Source: Dichetophora obliterata (lineage: Eukaryota; Arthropoda; Insecta; Diptera; Sciomyzidae). From it: a stretch of 64,000 nucleotides of DNA. The DNA is taken from positions 174,081,327 to 174,145,326 of the forward strand of contig OY986435.1 of the NCBI GenBank assembly GCA_963920525.1, written 5' to 3'. The position numbers and the translations under genes are program-made. Of this stretch, positions 10,501-21,310 are shown in pieces. The notes beneath the pieces were generated by a model. The model searched no databases, was not told the DNA's origin, and saw nothing but the letters and a program-made list of their open reading frames with translations. The first letter of the stretch is position 1. Every line of letters starts with the position of its first letter.

Positions 10501-10901
10501 ATTTGCCCTGATAACTTATTCTTTAATGCTATTTTAATGTTTGGCTCTATTGTCAATATATTTGAATTCCTATCAATTACTGCCCTCAGCATTTTCAGCG
10601 TATCGTCGCCTATAATACCGTCAAATGCAACTAAGCCTGGCAAGACATAGAATGTTAAAACAGTACTATTACCCATTTTCTCAAAAAATTTTCCACTTAT
10701 TTTTTTATAAATTTTTATGCTACCCCCGGCCGATCGGACACTGAATGGTTTTGACAGCGAAATAGTATTTTTACATACGGCTGGATTTATAAAGTTCTTG
10801 TTGGCACCAGTGTCGACAAGAAATTTGAGGCGTTTTCCGTCCCTCGTAACATACTCTAGGTATGGTACGCTGGACAGGCTCCCGTCATAAAATTCAGCTG
10901 C
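7584..10901 (-). CDS. pol: pol polyprotein: protease, reverse transcriptase, RNase H, integrase
   Basis: An uninterrupted frame of 1105 codons plus stop. It opens after a TGA at 10904-10902, in the -1 frame relative to gag, overlapping gag by 46 bases, so expression by -1 frameshifting is inferred. The protease active site VDTGA is near 10817-10803. The reverse transcriptase has a YIDD motif near 9840. RNase H follows (MDASD). The integrase has an HHCC zinc motif (CETC near 8390) and D, D, E at IDIF (about 8300), VTDNE (about 8130) and NGQVERLH (about 8030). All catalytic motifs appear present. The first ATG in frame is at 10676, inside protease, so it is not the true start. Confidence 0.93.
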   Translation of the reverse strand, partial: AAEFYDGSLSSVPYLEYVTRDGKRLKFLVDTGANKNFINPAVCKNTISLSKPFSVRSAGGSIKIYKKISGKFFEKMGNSTVLTFYVLPGLVAFDGIIGDDTLKMLRAVIDRNSNILTIEPNIKIALKNKLSGQISFIPTIEDEASSIARVNSGSVSASAGLRIKDLLKKFKQLFGPISVNSMVKTSIRAEIKTTTDEPIYTKSYPYPVPMREEVQRQIDELLSEGIIRPSRSPYNSPIWVVPKKPKPTGEKQYRMVIDFKRLNNVTVSDAYPIPDINSTLASLGKARYYTTLDLTSGFHQIPMKSTDVPKTAFSTMNGKYEFLRLPFGLKNAPAIFQRMIDDVLKEFIGKICYVYIDDIIVFGRAEEDHLENVETIFSRLLDANLRVNLEKTRFMSTEVEFLGYVVTSDGIKPDEKKVKAIEQILPPENLKDLKSFLGLTSYYRRFIKDYAKVAKPLTNLTRGEHSQVKANQSRRVPIVLDDQALKAFRELKTLLTSYEILAFPDFERPFNLTMDASDYAVGAVLSQGEIGRDKPIAYVSRSLNKTEESYATNEKEMLAIVWALDNLRNYVYGAKKIKIFTDHQPLTFALGNRNYNAKLKRWKARIEEYNYELVYKPGKSNLVADALSRLRTELNHLTSSSDSVTDTASEDGVPDSGSGSGLEVNDSATETASEGGQSSGGTMHSADIDGSDLIPHVEVPLNVFRNQIIVRQGNELHCWEAPHPGYKRHYINMEVNRANLISSLKKFLDPAVINGIKIPEVFLHLLQEVYCNHFSKYKLRITQRIVEDISNEERVCQVIEDEHRRAHRNPRENGAQIIEKYYFPRMNALIKRYTSNCETCKLGKYDRHPPKPQLQLTPVPTYPCEILHIDIFELQNEKFLSCIDKFTKFAKLFHIRNKSAIHLRTKLIKVLHYFTAPKIIVTDNERSFMSPTVSNYIRSLGIELYQTPIQRSEVNGQVERLHSTLIEIYRCLRPEMRNLTPKELIYISVDRYNNTIHTVTNRKPSDIFFDRTQRINYQNLANFRDKVHEEVRAQIEKNQELRNLRLNSKKQIPKKFNRGDQIYIADKQIKGKQKPLFKKEVVARDNKVTVVTGTGKRFHKTHVKN

Positions 10902-12106
10902 TCATCGATATGTTCGTCTGCAGCCTCAACCTCTTCGGAGTGTTGGCCATCGACAACCTCGGTATTATACAGTCGTTGTAGCTTATTTGGCTGATAATTT
11001 GTTGAACCAGTTTTCCTTTTGAATTGGTTGCTACCTTGTGGACGGTTCATATAGTTCACACGTCTGGTTTGGAATGAACCATCTACTTCCATTCTCTCGT
11101 GAGGGTTTGACACTGTCGGTCTTTGGTACTGAAATTGCCCAACCTGTTGGTAATTGTTCCTTGAATAACCTCGACCAGGAGGATAATACGGTTTCCTGGG
11201 TGGAAGCGATGGCCTGGGATCGACTACAAGATTCTGATTAATAGGGGCAGTAACTGTGTTTGCAGTCTTTTGGTGTAAAACAAAATTTCTGAAATTTAAA
11301 TTTTGCATTTCTAGGCAGGCTGAGTAAGCCTCAGGTAAGGTCTTTGGTCTTTGTATTATTAACATCCTAGAAATGTCGCCGTTCAGGCCACGCACAAAAA
11401 CATCAAGGGCACGATTCCTATAGGTTTCTACCAGAGCGGTCATTGTTTCTGAGGAGTAGGTTTCCGCTTTTATTTTGTTGATAATAAGCGAAAACTGATG
11501 GTTGACCATCGCGTAAAATTCATCTAACTTAGAACCCCCCTGTGAAAGTTGATTGAGTTGATGTTCTAGAGTTCTTATATCTCTCTTGTCTGCGTAGTGC
11601 AGAGAAAGGACCCTTTTAATCTCCGCCCAATCATCGCCGAAAACGTTGTAGGATACGAGTGCCGTGTCCGCGCTTCCGCGTACCTTCTGGCGTATGTGCT
11701 GAAGGATTGCCCTATATATGGGCTTATTACGGACAATCTCAAAGTCCTTCAAGATTATTTCCACATTGTGAATCCATGAAATATATTGGACCGGATTTCC
11801 ATCAAACACTTGGAGCTCCTTGACGTTGTCGGGGAGTTTACAAATGTCTTTTAGGTCCTGTTCAGTCCTGGGACCCTGTAATGGTTCAAATTCTTCGGCT
11901 ATCGGCCGTCGTTCCCCAGTTTGCTCTACTCGATTTATACGTTCTTCGATTCTCTTTATTCTTGCTGACGTGAGCAAGTCATTGGCTGTTTCTGCAGGCC
12001 GACTTTGCTCAATTCTGCCAAGGCGCCCCTCAATCCCCCTTATTTGCTCTAAAATTTGATTCACTGCACCAGTCAGGTTCGTCACAGAGGTCATTAAATC
12101 TTCCAT
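10856..12106 (-). CDS. gag: gag polyprotein, 416 aa
   Basis: Intact frame from ATG 12106 to TAG 10856. It has an N-terminal region rich in coiled-coil-like heptads (EQIRGIEGRLGRIEQ), a central capsid-like helical region (residues about 90-290) and a basic Arg/Gln/Asn-rich C-terminus. There is no classical CCHC knuckle, as in 17.6-type elements. It overlaps pol by 46 bases at its 3' end. The role is structural particle protein and RNA packaging (family knowledge). Confidence 0.88.
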   Translation of the reverse strand: MEDLMTSVTNLTGAVNQILEQIRGIEGRLGRIEQSRPAETANDLLTSARIKRIEERINRVEQTGERRPIAEEFEPLQGPRTEQDLKDICKLPDNVKELQVFDGNPVQYISWIHNVEIILKDFEIVRNKPIYRAILQHIRQKVRGSADTALVSYNVFGDDWAEIKRVLSLHYADKRDIRTLEHQLNQLSQGGSKLDEFYAMVNHQFSLIINKIKAETYSSETMTALVETYRNRALDVFVRGLNGDISRMLIIQRPKTLPEAYSACLEMQNLNFRNFVLHQKTANTVTAPINQNLVVDPRPSLPPRKPYYPPGRGYSRNNYQQVGQFQYQRPTVSNPHERMEVDGSFQTRRVNYMNRPQGSNQFKRKTGSTNYQPNKLQRLYNTEVVDGQHSEEVEAADEHIDEQLNFMTGACPAYHT

Positions 12107-12612
12107 TTTCGTCTGGCAAAACTACAATTATTGGCAATTAATTTAAGCACTTACCCTTGCGATGTCGAATGTGAAATTTTCTGGTGTTTTTACAATTCGA
12201 AATTTTTATTTTACAAAAGATTTTTCCTTTTTGAAGGTTGAACTCCTTTTTTCAATTTCGTATACACAAATTAATTTCTCTTTTTTACTTAAAATATTAT
12301 TTGTTATATAACAATTTTTTTAACTCAGTATTATTTTGACACCTTTTTCCTATCCTATATGCACAACTTAATTTGTCTTATTGCTTTAGTAATTTTTTAT
12401 CTCGAATATAATTTCTTAATTAACAAGTTTTTAGCTCGATACTATTTAAAATTTTTCATCACCCTAGCCTGAGCTAGCCAATGCCCACGGGCCAACCTTA
12501 AAAGAAAACAACCGAGTACGTTTGACTTGTTTATTCCTCTTCAAAACTAAGACTAAACTAACATAATAATCAACTTAAAGTTATTGCCTAAAACCCTAGC
12601 TTAGCTTCTACC
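12107..12612 (-). other. Leader and unresolved inner part of 5' LTR
   Basis: The boundary between 5' LTR and leader must lie here, but the 3' LTR copy is cut by the window edge, so it cannot be fixed by comparison. I see no clear tRNA-complementary site. The sequence is AT-rich, with a good splice donor at 12149-12156. Confidence 0.6.
12149..12156 (-). promoter_or_regulatory. Candidate splice donor upstream of gag
   Basis: The minus strand reads GCAAGGGTAAGTGC, close to the AG/GTAAGT consensus, 43-50 bases before the gag ATG. It could supply the leader exon for spliced env mRNA. Confidence 0.45.
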
Positions 12613-12761
12613 CTAAACTGCTGACATGGCGGTTCCCACGGCGGCCGACTCACCGCTGCACTCGCTGCTGCGCTGCCGGATGCGCGTGCACTGCTTCGGC
12701 ACGTAGTGTAAGGTGATCCCTTATATTTGCAGGTGCTTGGTGGGAACGCCGCGTGATAACT
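12613..12761 (-). repeat. 5' LTR, outer 149 bases
   Basis: Identical by eye to 1-149. The outer end is set at 12761 because the paired copy ends there against the polypurine tract. The LTR continues inward to an unresolved point. Confidence 0.88.
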
Positions 12762-12941
12762 TAGATCATTTACCTTACGATTACAATAAAATAATATGTA
12801 TTTACACAGAAAGAATAAAAGGTTTTGTAAGTTATTTTAAATAATAGACAACAGATTTTTCTGAAAAGTTTTTCTGTCTTGACTGACATCAATTATATCG
12901 CACACAGAGTTAAATGCAACACTATCATTTTTACAACATCT

Positions 12942-13102
12942 GGTCTGTTTCCGTACCCGTTTCAAGTAACTTGAAGTTGCTTGAAAGCGTTATTTTAGAA
13001 AATTTTTAAGCTCGAGATAGAAGAATAACATTCTATTATAGCATTACAAAATTTCGCATTCTATTCTATTACAATTACTTGAAGTTAGTACGGAAACAGA
13101 CC
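12942..13102. mobile_element. Small MITE with inverted ends
   Basis: GGTCTGTTTCCGTAC at 12942 is mirrored by GTACGGAAACAGACC ending at 13102. A second paired block, TTCAAGTAA/TTACTTGAA, follows inward. Length is 161 bp, with no coding capacity. I see no clear target duplication. Confidence 0.5.
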
Positions 13103-13209
13103 TATCATTGCGTCCATAATTTTTTTTGTGATAAGAAATATAAAACAGCTCTCTTTGCCTTATATATCTTTTAGGAGCATACATTGTAAAAATACCAAGA
13201 ATTAAAGCA

Positions 13210-14470
13210 CAATCGTTATGTTTTCAAACCAAAAAGTGGGCACCGCTCGAAATAAGTTGGTGCAAAATTCCACTTGAGTTTGTACGCACAAATTCTAGTA
13301 AAGCGCTTTGAACATGTTCAATCCTTTTTATATGTAAATTAAAGTAGGGATCCCATTAAATACAACAATATTCCAGGTGAGAGCGAACTAATGAAAAAAA
13401 AAAATAGAATATTAGGTAAATGGATCTGTAAAATATTTTGTATTTCGCATTAATAATTCCAACATTGCATTTGATTTGGATATAATTCTGTCGAAATGTT
13501 TAGTAAAATTAAGCTTTTCATCAAATCAGACTTCATGATCCAACTTACTGTTTACTCGTGACAAACCATTGTTTTGAATAGTGTATTAAAAAAATTTTTT
13601 ACTGCGGATCATGTTAAAAGACATAACATTACATTTGTCTACATTGAGATTTAGTTTATTCACATAACACCATACTTGTAACCGGTCAATATCCTGCTGC
13701 AAAAGTCGTCAGACGTCTGAAGATTCGATGGATTTAAGAATCTTCACATCATCCGCATTTATCCGAAGAATACAGTTTGGCAAGTCATTAATAAAATGAG
13801 GAAAAAGTGATGGTCCTAGATGACTTCCTTGAGGAACTCCCGAAAAGTTGTAGACTATATTTGAAATTCTATTACCAATTTTCACAAACTGCTCACATCC
13901 AATTAAGTAATATGACAGCCATTTAAAAAATGTCGAATGAAAACCCATTGCAGCAAGCTTGTTAAGTAAGACATAGTGTTGAACTCTGCCAAAAGCCTTG
14001 GCAAAATCTGTTAATACGATATTTATCTGTCTCCCTTCCGATTGTTCCGAAAAAAGCATGAAAAAAGCGTAAGACTAGTAGATGTTAGATATTCAGCTAT
14101 CGAATTTTTTATAAAATTATAAACGATTTCTTTTACAATTGATTCAAAGATTTTCGGGCTTATCGGTAATTTAGATATAGGTCGATAGTTTGAAACTTTT
14201 TGTCTACTACCGTCTTTGTGAATTGAAACAATAAAAGATTCCTTCCACACATCTAAAAACTTACCATTGCTTAACGACAAATTAAAGATTTTCGTTAAAG
14301 GTTCCACACGGTTTGGCGCTCACATTTTAAGAAAAAAGGGCGAAATATTGTCCGGTCCAAAACTTTTATTTTTATCCAGCTTGAAAAGTTCAAACTCAAC
14401 TTTAAGTTTTGTGAGGACAAGGGATCCAATTCCAATTTGAGATGCATTCCCGAGAAACAATTTCATATTT
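13210..14470 (-). pseudogene. Jockey-type LINE reverse transcriptase fragment
   Basis: Broken frames give reverse-transcriptase blocks in order: NYRPISKLPISPKIFE, TDFAKAFGRVQH, SGVPQGSHLGPSLF, then NADD where YADD is usual, then a C-terminal block around VRSHLEYCCI near 13370-13300. There are several frameshifts and stops. The Y to N change at the active-site box and the breaks mean it is dead. The matching endonuclease part may be the fragment at 15260-16190, same strand. Confidence 0.75.
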
Positions 14471-15259
14471 TGTGTCAATAAAGTATCCGATATATGTCCG
14501 GTGCCCGTGTTGGTAAATGTCCGACTTCTGCACCGAAAGAACTGCTAGTTCTGGAACACCTTGGGCAGGCACATTGTACGAACGAAGACCGATTCGGGCA
14601 CTCGTCAGTTGATTGTGTCCGAAAATAGTCGCTCGTTTTTTAACTCTTTATTGACATAATGCAGACTTACTACGGTACTTTTTCAGGTGCCTTTTATTTA
14701 TGCCCTTGTTGGGCATGTTTCGGGTACATTATATTTAAAACTCAGGCCAGTTTCGATACATATCAGCTACTTTACTGACAGAATATATCAATTTTATTCT
14801 CGGGTCCTGTTCGCTGAAGCTCGTTTGCATTCGGTTTATTATTTATGTGCGATTAATTTGTTTTCATAAACTTCGCAGTTTTTCGTTGCTACTCGTAGCC
14901 TGAGTAGTTTGGTACGGACACAAATTGTTTCTCGGGATTGTTGATGTGAATCTCCGTGCTATATGTATCAGCAATAAAATTATTTTAAAAATATGTGACA
15001 AATATATCACAAATCCTCGCATCAAAATTATAACTTTAACCATTATACGACATATTTTTGGGAAAATCATTTGTTTTTCTTTTTGTATTTAAAAAGGACC
15101 AAATATATTTGGAATTATATTAGATTCTCTTTTAAAGAAGTACTATCTACACAAAAATTTTTTAGAAATTCATATTATCTTCCAAATCGTATATATTCTT
15201 CTGGAAAAACTGGATTTCTTTATGACAATTTATGTTTCTTGTTTAAAATATTCTTTTAA
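14471..15259. other. No gene recognised
   Basis: AT-rich sequence between two parts of a Jockey-type LINE. Probably an insertion or decayed LINE middle; I see no terminal repeats or convincing coding. Confidence 0.5.
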
Positions 15260-16190
15260 TTAATTAACGTTTTGTAAACCATACTGGCTTATTGCTTTTC
15301 TTAATGACTTTGATTAGCACAAAACTTGAAAAAACTTCATTTATCACATTAATAAAAGAATAATAGTCCTTAGTTAGGTCATTAATGAAAACATAGCTCC
15401 AATTCACTTCTTAAAGAAACATATTAATAGCATTAATGCCACCCTTGTTCAAATTAAACTCATAGCAATCATTTAAGAATTCTGTTAAATTCATTGAAAA
15501 ATGATCAACTCATAATTATTGCCTTGAGATTAATAGAATTGTATAAAATGGACTGTCTGCTTCCGACAGTGCTGCATTTTACTATGCATCCATAAAAACA
15601 AGGTCCAAGATTGTATTTATTGAATTTTTAATTTTATTGATTTAATATTATGAATTAGCACTAGAAGTCAATAAAATCAGCGTCTGAGCAAAAATTTGAA
15701 GGTAGCAAACATTTATCAAAATCGGAAAAAGTCCAATAAATATTAGCAATATTATGATCACCAAATAGTAGTGGATAATCATTATCACATCAACAACTTT
15801 ATAAATATTAACAAAATGCAACTTATGTATTTCAACACTAGAATTAGGAGGTATATGTATATGATACAAAAATGTAAAGATGGAGGGATGATCTCCGGAG
15901 TAACTTAAACCATTTATTTCAACACGTACGCAAATTTCTTCAATGTTGGGCTCAATATGTTGAAGTTTTATATGTTGACTTCTGTATTTCGGACGGACAG
16001 CAATTAGCATACCTCCGCCTCGTGTTACTCCAAGTGGGGAATAGCAACGATCTCTTCGAAAAACGTTATATTGAGTATCAAATAGCTTTGAGGATAAAAT
16101 ATCATCATGCAGCCATGTCTTAGCGCAATAATATCAAACGAGCAGTCAACAGCAGTCAAAATGTTAGTTAAGCCTCAAGAAGCCTTTATC
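15260..16190 (-). pseudogene. Jockey-type LINE endonuclease fragment
   Basis: The frame from about 16110 to 15648 shows an endonuclease-like start (TWLHDDI, then RRDRCYSPLGVTRGGGML) and GDHPS further on. Stretches to 15260 look like the region linking endonuclease to reverse transcriptase, with many stops. It lies 5' of the fragment at 13210-14470 on the same strand, consistent with one LINE split by about 0.8 kb. Confidence 0.6.
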
Positions 16191-17000
16191 CATTACTACA
16201 TTAAAGTTTTGTAGTTGATTAAATTAACTTTTTCCCATAAAGAAATTCAAAGAGGGGTGATGACTTTGAAAGTGTTGAGGTTCCATAACTTTAGATTATT
16301 TGAAAAGTCTTAAAACTGTTCCAAGCGCTATTTTTAAGGTACACCCATACAAAATTTTAATTATGAAAATATTTTTAGATCAAATACTTCGCTGGTTTGT
16401 CGCAGGATGCGCACATATTATCTGTTAGAAACATAGTTAAACTATTTGTGTTTATTTTTTTGGATTTCATTATAAAACACCGCTTTGTGGACATTTGATG
16501 CTATGAAATTCATAAACAACATGCTGGCATCGCTTTATTAAATGCCCGTAAAATATAAGCATGAAAATATGCAGCTAAATGCACCACCACACAGTGCGTT
16601 GATCTCATATATGCAAGGGACTAAAATATAGTTGGTTGCCTGAACTGTATAAAAATTTTTTTTTCCTAGTTAATTTGAGTTCGCTGTTTTCAAAACATCA
16701 AACTGGATCTATTAAGCCTCATTCTTATTTTACAAATTGCGTTTAAGAAAGATTTTTTTTTACATTTTTGACAGAGTATTGCATAAAAAAAAAAATCACA
16801 CTTAGATTTTAATTGCATTACGTCTAAAGAATGGCTAATGTTTGTAAATTTTGTTAAATTTTATTTTATTTTGTTAAACAACAAAAGAAATTCCATTTGA
16901 TACGATTTCCAAAGAACAAGAAAATCATTGCCTACTTTCTGACTGCTTTCACATATAATTTCAAATTCAACACCTAATTCAGTTTAAGCTGCTTCTAAAC
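16191..17000. other. No gene recognised
   Basis: AT-rich sequence with homopolymer runs. The left end of the neighbouring hAT element should be here, but I could not find its terminal repeat. Confidence 0.5.
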
Positions 17001-17038
17001 ATGAGATTGCAAAAATTTATGTCATATCGTGTGGAAGC

Positions 17039-17960
17039 TCAAAAACAGAGTCTTGTGGCAATGGCATGCATAGAAAGCCATCGAGTTTTGGCTGGCTTTA
17101 ATATCTTACGGCACTCAATATTGAAGAAAATTTGGAATTCTACAAGTTCAGCTGAACTCTTACTACTTTCTGATACGTATGTTGCAACGTCTCGCAAAAG
17201 ATGGTGGCACTCTTTTGGAATACAATCGCATGCGGAACTAGCAACAAGAGCTGCAGAATGGCATAAGCATTTAATTAAAATGAGCTTAGGTACATCATTT
17301 TTTAGGTGTGAGAAAAAAGAATTGTTTTTGCCGATCATTACGGATGCGTTATCGCATGCAATGCCTACTATATTATTTAAGGGTATTAATTTGTCAATTA
17401 AACTTGTTTTAAATTGTTGATAAATATTTTCAGCTGAGGCATCCGTTGCATCAAGTTCAATAATTTGCAAAAGTTGTGTTACTAAAACAAAATCAGGTTC
17501 TCTAGCATAGCGAACTAAAACACAGAAATTTTTTTTGTTGCTTATATCTGTGCTTTCGTCAACCAGTATTGAAAAGAAGCTTTTTTTTAATATGCTTATT
17601 AACTCTTCGGTTTCCGCCTTGCATAGAATATGTTTAGAAATTGCAGAACATTTTCGTCTTGACAATGTTATGTCATTGCAAATCTTGGAGTCATCAAATA
17701 TGTTTTTTAAAAGGGGTGTAAGATGATCGACGACTGATGAAGCTAAATTATGTTCTGAGAAAAACGCAGCAAGTTTCAACTCAGCTTTTTTTACCGCCTT
17801 TTCGTGGGGATTGGTTTGAAAAAATTTGGAAACACTAGGTAAAAATGATTTCCTGGTGTTCGAAATATGCTTACTGCTTCTCCGATGCTTAAGGCTTTGC
17901 TCTTTGGCTGAAAGTTTTTAATGATCTTTAAAGCAATCTAATGGAAGTTTTGATTAAAAA
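17039..17960 (-). pseudogene. hAT-type transposase, partial
   Basis: The frame stays open upstream of the first start-like codon to about 17931, where HRRSSKHI resembles the end of a BED/TTF zinc finger. The core then follows: LVDESTDIS (first catalytic Asp region), a CLCH..C segment and KTRWLSMH, as in ZBED/ZMYM-like hAT transposases. The C-terminal dimerisation domain and last catalytic Glu are missing; the frame ends at 17039. Family placement is from motif memory. Confidence 0.75.
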
Positions 17961-18404
17961 ATATTTGTTTTTTCAATAGTTACAACATTAAATACCTCAA
18001 TATTTTAAAAAGCAGCAAGTCAGTCAAAATCTTGTTGGCAATTTATCTTTTGCTGTTTTCGTTATTGATAGAGATGATAGCGAGTGAAGTTACTCGTTAC
18101 ACTGTTTTGTTAGTCAGGATTGCATTTTTTGTATTGTTCAATGGACTAAGAGCTGCCACTTAATGAAAACGCTATATGAATCGTATTTTACCTAGTTCTT
18201 TGGCTAGAATCTGTTAACATGGAAATGCAGTAAACATGTTAACTGATCCCAGAGAGTAATTATTTTTTATTTTTCACAGAATCTTACAACTGTAAGAAAA
18301 TTTATTTTAAGAAAAGTGAAAACTTCAAATATTCCCACAAAATCACCCCGAATTCCCTTATTCCCTTTGAGGGTCGAAATTGCCACAAAAAGGGATTTTT
18401 CCCA

Positions 18405-18420
18405 CGATCCCCCAGCACTG
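18405..18420 (-). repeat. hAT terminal inverted repeat, 5' end
   Basis: The minus strand begins CAGTGCTGGGGGATCG at 18420, the typical hAT end. Subterminal copies of a CCCACAAAA-like motif follow. The next eight bases are CCGCATAC; I found no matching duplication further left, so the other end is lost. Confidence 0.6.
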
Positions 18421-18785
18421 CCGCATACTATAAAATGCTGAATAATTGAAATCCAAACTTTTCATTGAAAGTTGAACACTTATCACAAACAATATACAAT
18501 GAGTCGTACAGTTTTCAGTTCATACAAAAGAGCAAATAAAATTCGGGAAACTTTTAGGTAAATACATTTTCAAAGAAAATGCCTATTATAGTTTGAGATT
18601 GATTTTTTTCTAGTCTCTCAAAGTTTGCAAATTTTTTAGTTTCAAAGCAACTGCTTAATGCAAAGTAAACTTAATTTTCACTGCAAAATTTAAACAAAAC
18701 AAATAATTTGTACTTTTTTTATGGCCTCGCAAAATTCTTACAATTTTTAACTTCTCACTAAATGAGAAATACTTAATTTTAATAA
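18421..18785. other. No feature recognised
   Basis: AT-rich spacer between the hAT end and a Helitron 3' end. Confidence 0.5.
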
Positions 18786-19395
18786 CTAGCTGATATACCC
18801 GGTGTTACTCGGGGGAAAAAACATACAATTTTGATGTTTAGGTTTTATTCCTTCTGAAGATAACGATTTTTAGCCAGAAAAAAATAAGCTTTTGACGTAA
18901 AGCGTATGAAAATATGCAAAATGGTTTTTTGTCATTCTAAGAAAATGGCGTTATTAGAAAAAGACGTTGTAGTAAAAATTTGTGCAACCTTGAAGATATG
19001 TGAATTATTTTGGTGTCAAAATAACAGAATTTTTTTATAATTAATTAAACGAAGCTTTTCGCTAAAAAAAATATGTTAGTTGGTTGATTTCTCTTACTTG
19101 TAAAAGGTTGGAAGAGGCGTGGTCAAAATTAATTATACAAAAGCATAATCTAAGATTCAAGTAAAATGTAAGCCAAATTTGAGTTAACTCCGTTTAGCCG
19201 TTAAGATTTGTATTCTGGTCAAATGAACTTTCATATATTTTTTTCCGTGAATTTTTCCGATATTTTAAAAGTTATTTTGCTATTTGGTGCAAGGAAAAAT
19301 CCATTAAATAAGATATTTTTTAAATCGGTCCAGCCGATCTTTATATGTTATATGTAAATGGTATAACTAACTCGACTTTATTTTATTAATTTAGA
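18786..19395 (-). mobile_element. Non-autonomous Helitron, 610 bp
   Basis: On the minus strand it starts TC (19395) after A and ends CTAG (18786) before T, the canonical Helitron A/T insertion. A short GC hairpin, CCCGAGTAACACCGGG (18813-18798), lies just inside the CTAG end. Its first 70 bases match the 5' end of the neighbouring Helitron at 21452 (both contain a GTCCAGCCG block on the plus strand). There is no coding. Confidence 0.8.
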
Positions 19396-19489
19396 TTAAT
19401 GTGATAAAATTAATACAAAAAATGTATTAAGTAATAGTTTATTAAGTACAAAACTGAAGTATTTTCATAGCATATTGAAGCTATGTATT

Positions 19490-20650
19490 TTGCTGCATGA
19501 AGTGCACTCGGGTTGGTTGTCTTCAGTGAAGCACCTTGTGATATACGACATTTTTCGTTTTGTTATCAGGTGCAAGAACAAATAAAGCGGATGGTTTGCC
19601 GACACGTGAACATGCCATGTAAAATTAACCATGAAAAAAACATGCATTTTCTAAATTGAGACCACAAACACTAAGGGATTGGCCTTGTGATTCGTTAATC
19701 GTCATGTCGAATGCAAGATTAATCGGGAATTAAATTCGTTTAAACTCAAAGGGCATATCAGTTGGGATCATCGGAATCCTCGGAATGAGAACTTCCTCAT
19801 CTTTGAATTTTCCTTTGAGTATTATCGCGTGAATGACATTGATCATCAGTTTTCTTATCACCAAACGCGTTCCATTGCATAGTTTTGGTTGGTTTAGATT
19901 TCGAAGCATGATGACTACCGAGCCAACCTTCAGTTGTAAAATGTGCGGTGGTAAGCCAGGCACATCCAAGGAGTTTAAAAATTCAGTTGGTTAATTGGTG
20001 GCTTCGTCTTCGTTTGTTACGCAGTCAATAGATTTAAATGAATGCAGAGTTCCAACAATTTGATTCTGAATTACGAAGTTTATGTTATTCACATCTTTGT
20101 TCTTAGTCGCCAAAATTGCTCGCTCACTCAACCATATGTTATTTTTGTGGTTAACAATAATGTTCTGGAATACTTTGTTGATGAGCTCATCTACCGAAGC
20201 GACGAAATTGCACAAATTCTGAGGAAAAGAAATCAACTCGCTCGATTCGTCGACAGGAACACGGCCATTACCGATAGTCAGCAATTGCTTGGAGAAATCT
20301 TCAGCAGATGGATCTTTCAGCAATGCAGCTCTCATGTTTGATGTCAGCTGAAGTTTTTTCACATAGCGCCCTAGATTTGATGATTTGAAGCAAGCGTTTA
20401 TTTCATCGGCAGCAGTCGATCTTGGAATGATCGGTGGTGTTTGGCGGAAATCAATAGACAATAAAATCATTGCGCCTCCAAAACATCTCGAGCTATTGCG
20501 CGAATCTTGCAATGTTCGGTCAATTGCTTCCAATGCGCGTTTTTGCGCCATTGTGCATTCGTCCCAGATGATGATTTTTGATGCTTCTAAAACTTTGGCC
20601 ATTGCTGGTTTCCAATGCCCGTGACAGTTTTCCAGTAGAAATGACTGACC
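19490..20650 (-). pseudogene. Helitron Pif1-like helicase, C-terminal half
   Basis: The sequence begins near the Walker B motif (IIIWDECTM at about 20570) and continues with DFRQTPPI, LTSNMR, the [18 protein letters not shown] region, then MTINESQGQSL and ACSRVGKPSALF, matching helicase motifs V and VI. Several stops and frame changes occur (20000, 19730, within 19730-19500). The first roughly 40 residues of the longest frame (20743-20620) are a translation of the tandem repeat, not helicase. It cannot work without Walker A. Confidence 0.8.
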
Positions 20651-21310
20651 AATAAGTAACTCCATACTGAATTTCATTGTTATATGATATTTAATTCCAA
20701 AGCTATTCGATATCAAAAATTTGGCTTGTATGGGCGGAGCCACACCTCCTTGTTCAATGACCGTCTCAGTTTTCTAGTAGAAAGATATCACCCAATAGTG
20801 ATTTCATACTGAATTTCGTTGTTATACGACATTTAGTTTCAAAGCTATCTGATATCAAAAATTTAAAGTGTATGGGCGGAGCCACACCCCCTTTTCCAAA
20901 GCCCATCCCAGTTTTCCAGTAGAAGGATATCACCAAGTGGCAACTCCATACTGAATTTCATTATTATATGGCATTTAGTTCCAAAGCTATTCGATATCAT
21001 AAATTTGAATTGTTTGGGCGGTGCCACACCTCTTTGGCCTATACTTGCTCAATTTTGCCAGTCGAAAGACTCGACTAAATAGTACGTTCTAACCGAGTTT
21101 CATTAATGTGTGATTTATAACTTGAAAGATATACTGAAAATTTGGGCTGCTGAAAAAGTGCCATGCCTTACGTCCAACGCCCATATAATTGTACCAGTAG
21201 AACGGCAAGTGAAAATTAAGGTCGAATACCGAATTCCGTTGCTGTGCGACCTATAATTCCAAAGTTATTCGATATAGAATATTTGATTTGTATGGGAGGT
21301 ACCACGCCCC
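20617..21310. repeat. Five diverged tandem units of about 140 bp inside Helitron
   Basis: Each unit has CCAGTAGAA, CATACTGAATTTC, CAAAGCTATTCGATATC and GTATGGGCGGAGCCACACC in that order. The first three units are close; the last two are diverged. Unit 1 overlaps the head of the helicase frame. Confidence 0.8.

Larger units (their letters stand above)
1..12761 (-). mobile_element. Errantivirus-like gypsy LTR retrotransposon, left end outside window
   Basis: The element reads right to left: 5' LTR, gag, pol, env, 3' LTR. The 149 bases at 1-149 recur without a visible difference at 12613-12761, and a polypurine tract abuts the left copy. gag and pol are uninterrupted. env carries a LINE insertion plus two frameshifts. 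A third gene with signal-peptide and membrane segments, a -1 gag/pol overlap and LTRs beginning AGTTA place it near the 17.6/297/ZAM group of gypsy elements (family knowledge). I could not find a convincing primer-binding site. The target duplication cannot be checked because one end lies outside the window. Confidence 0.9.
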
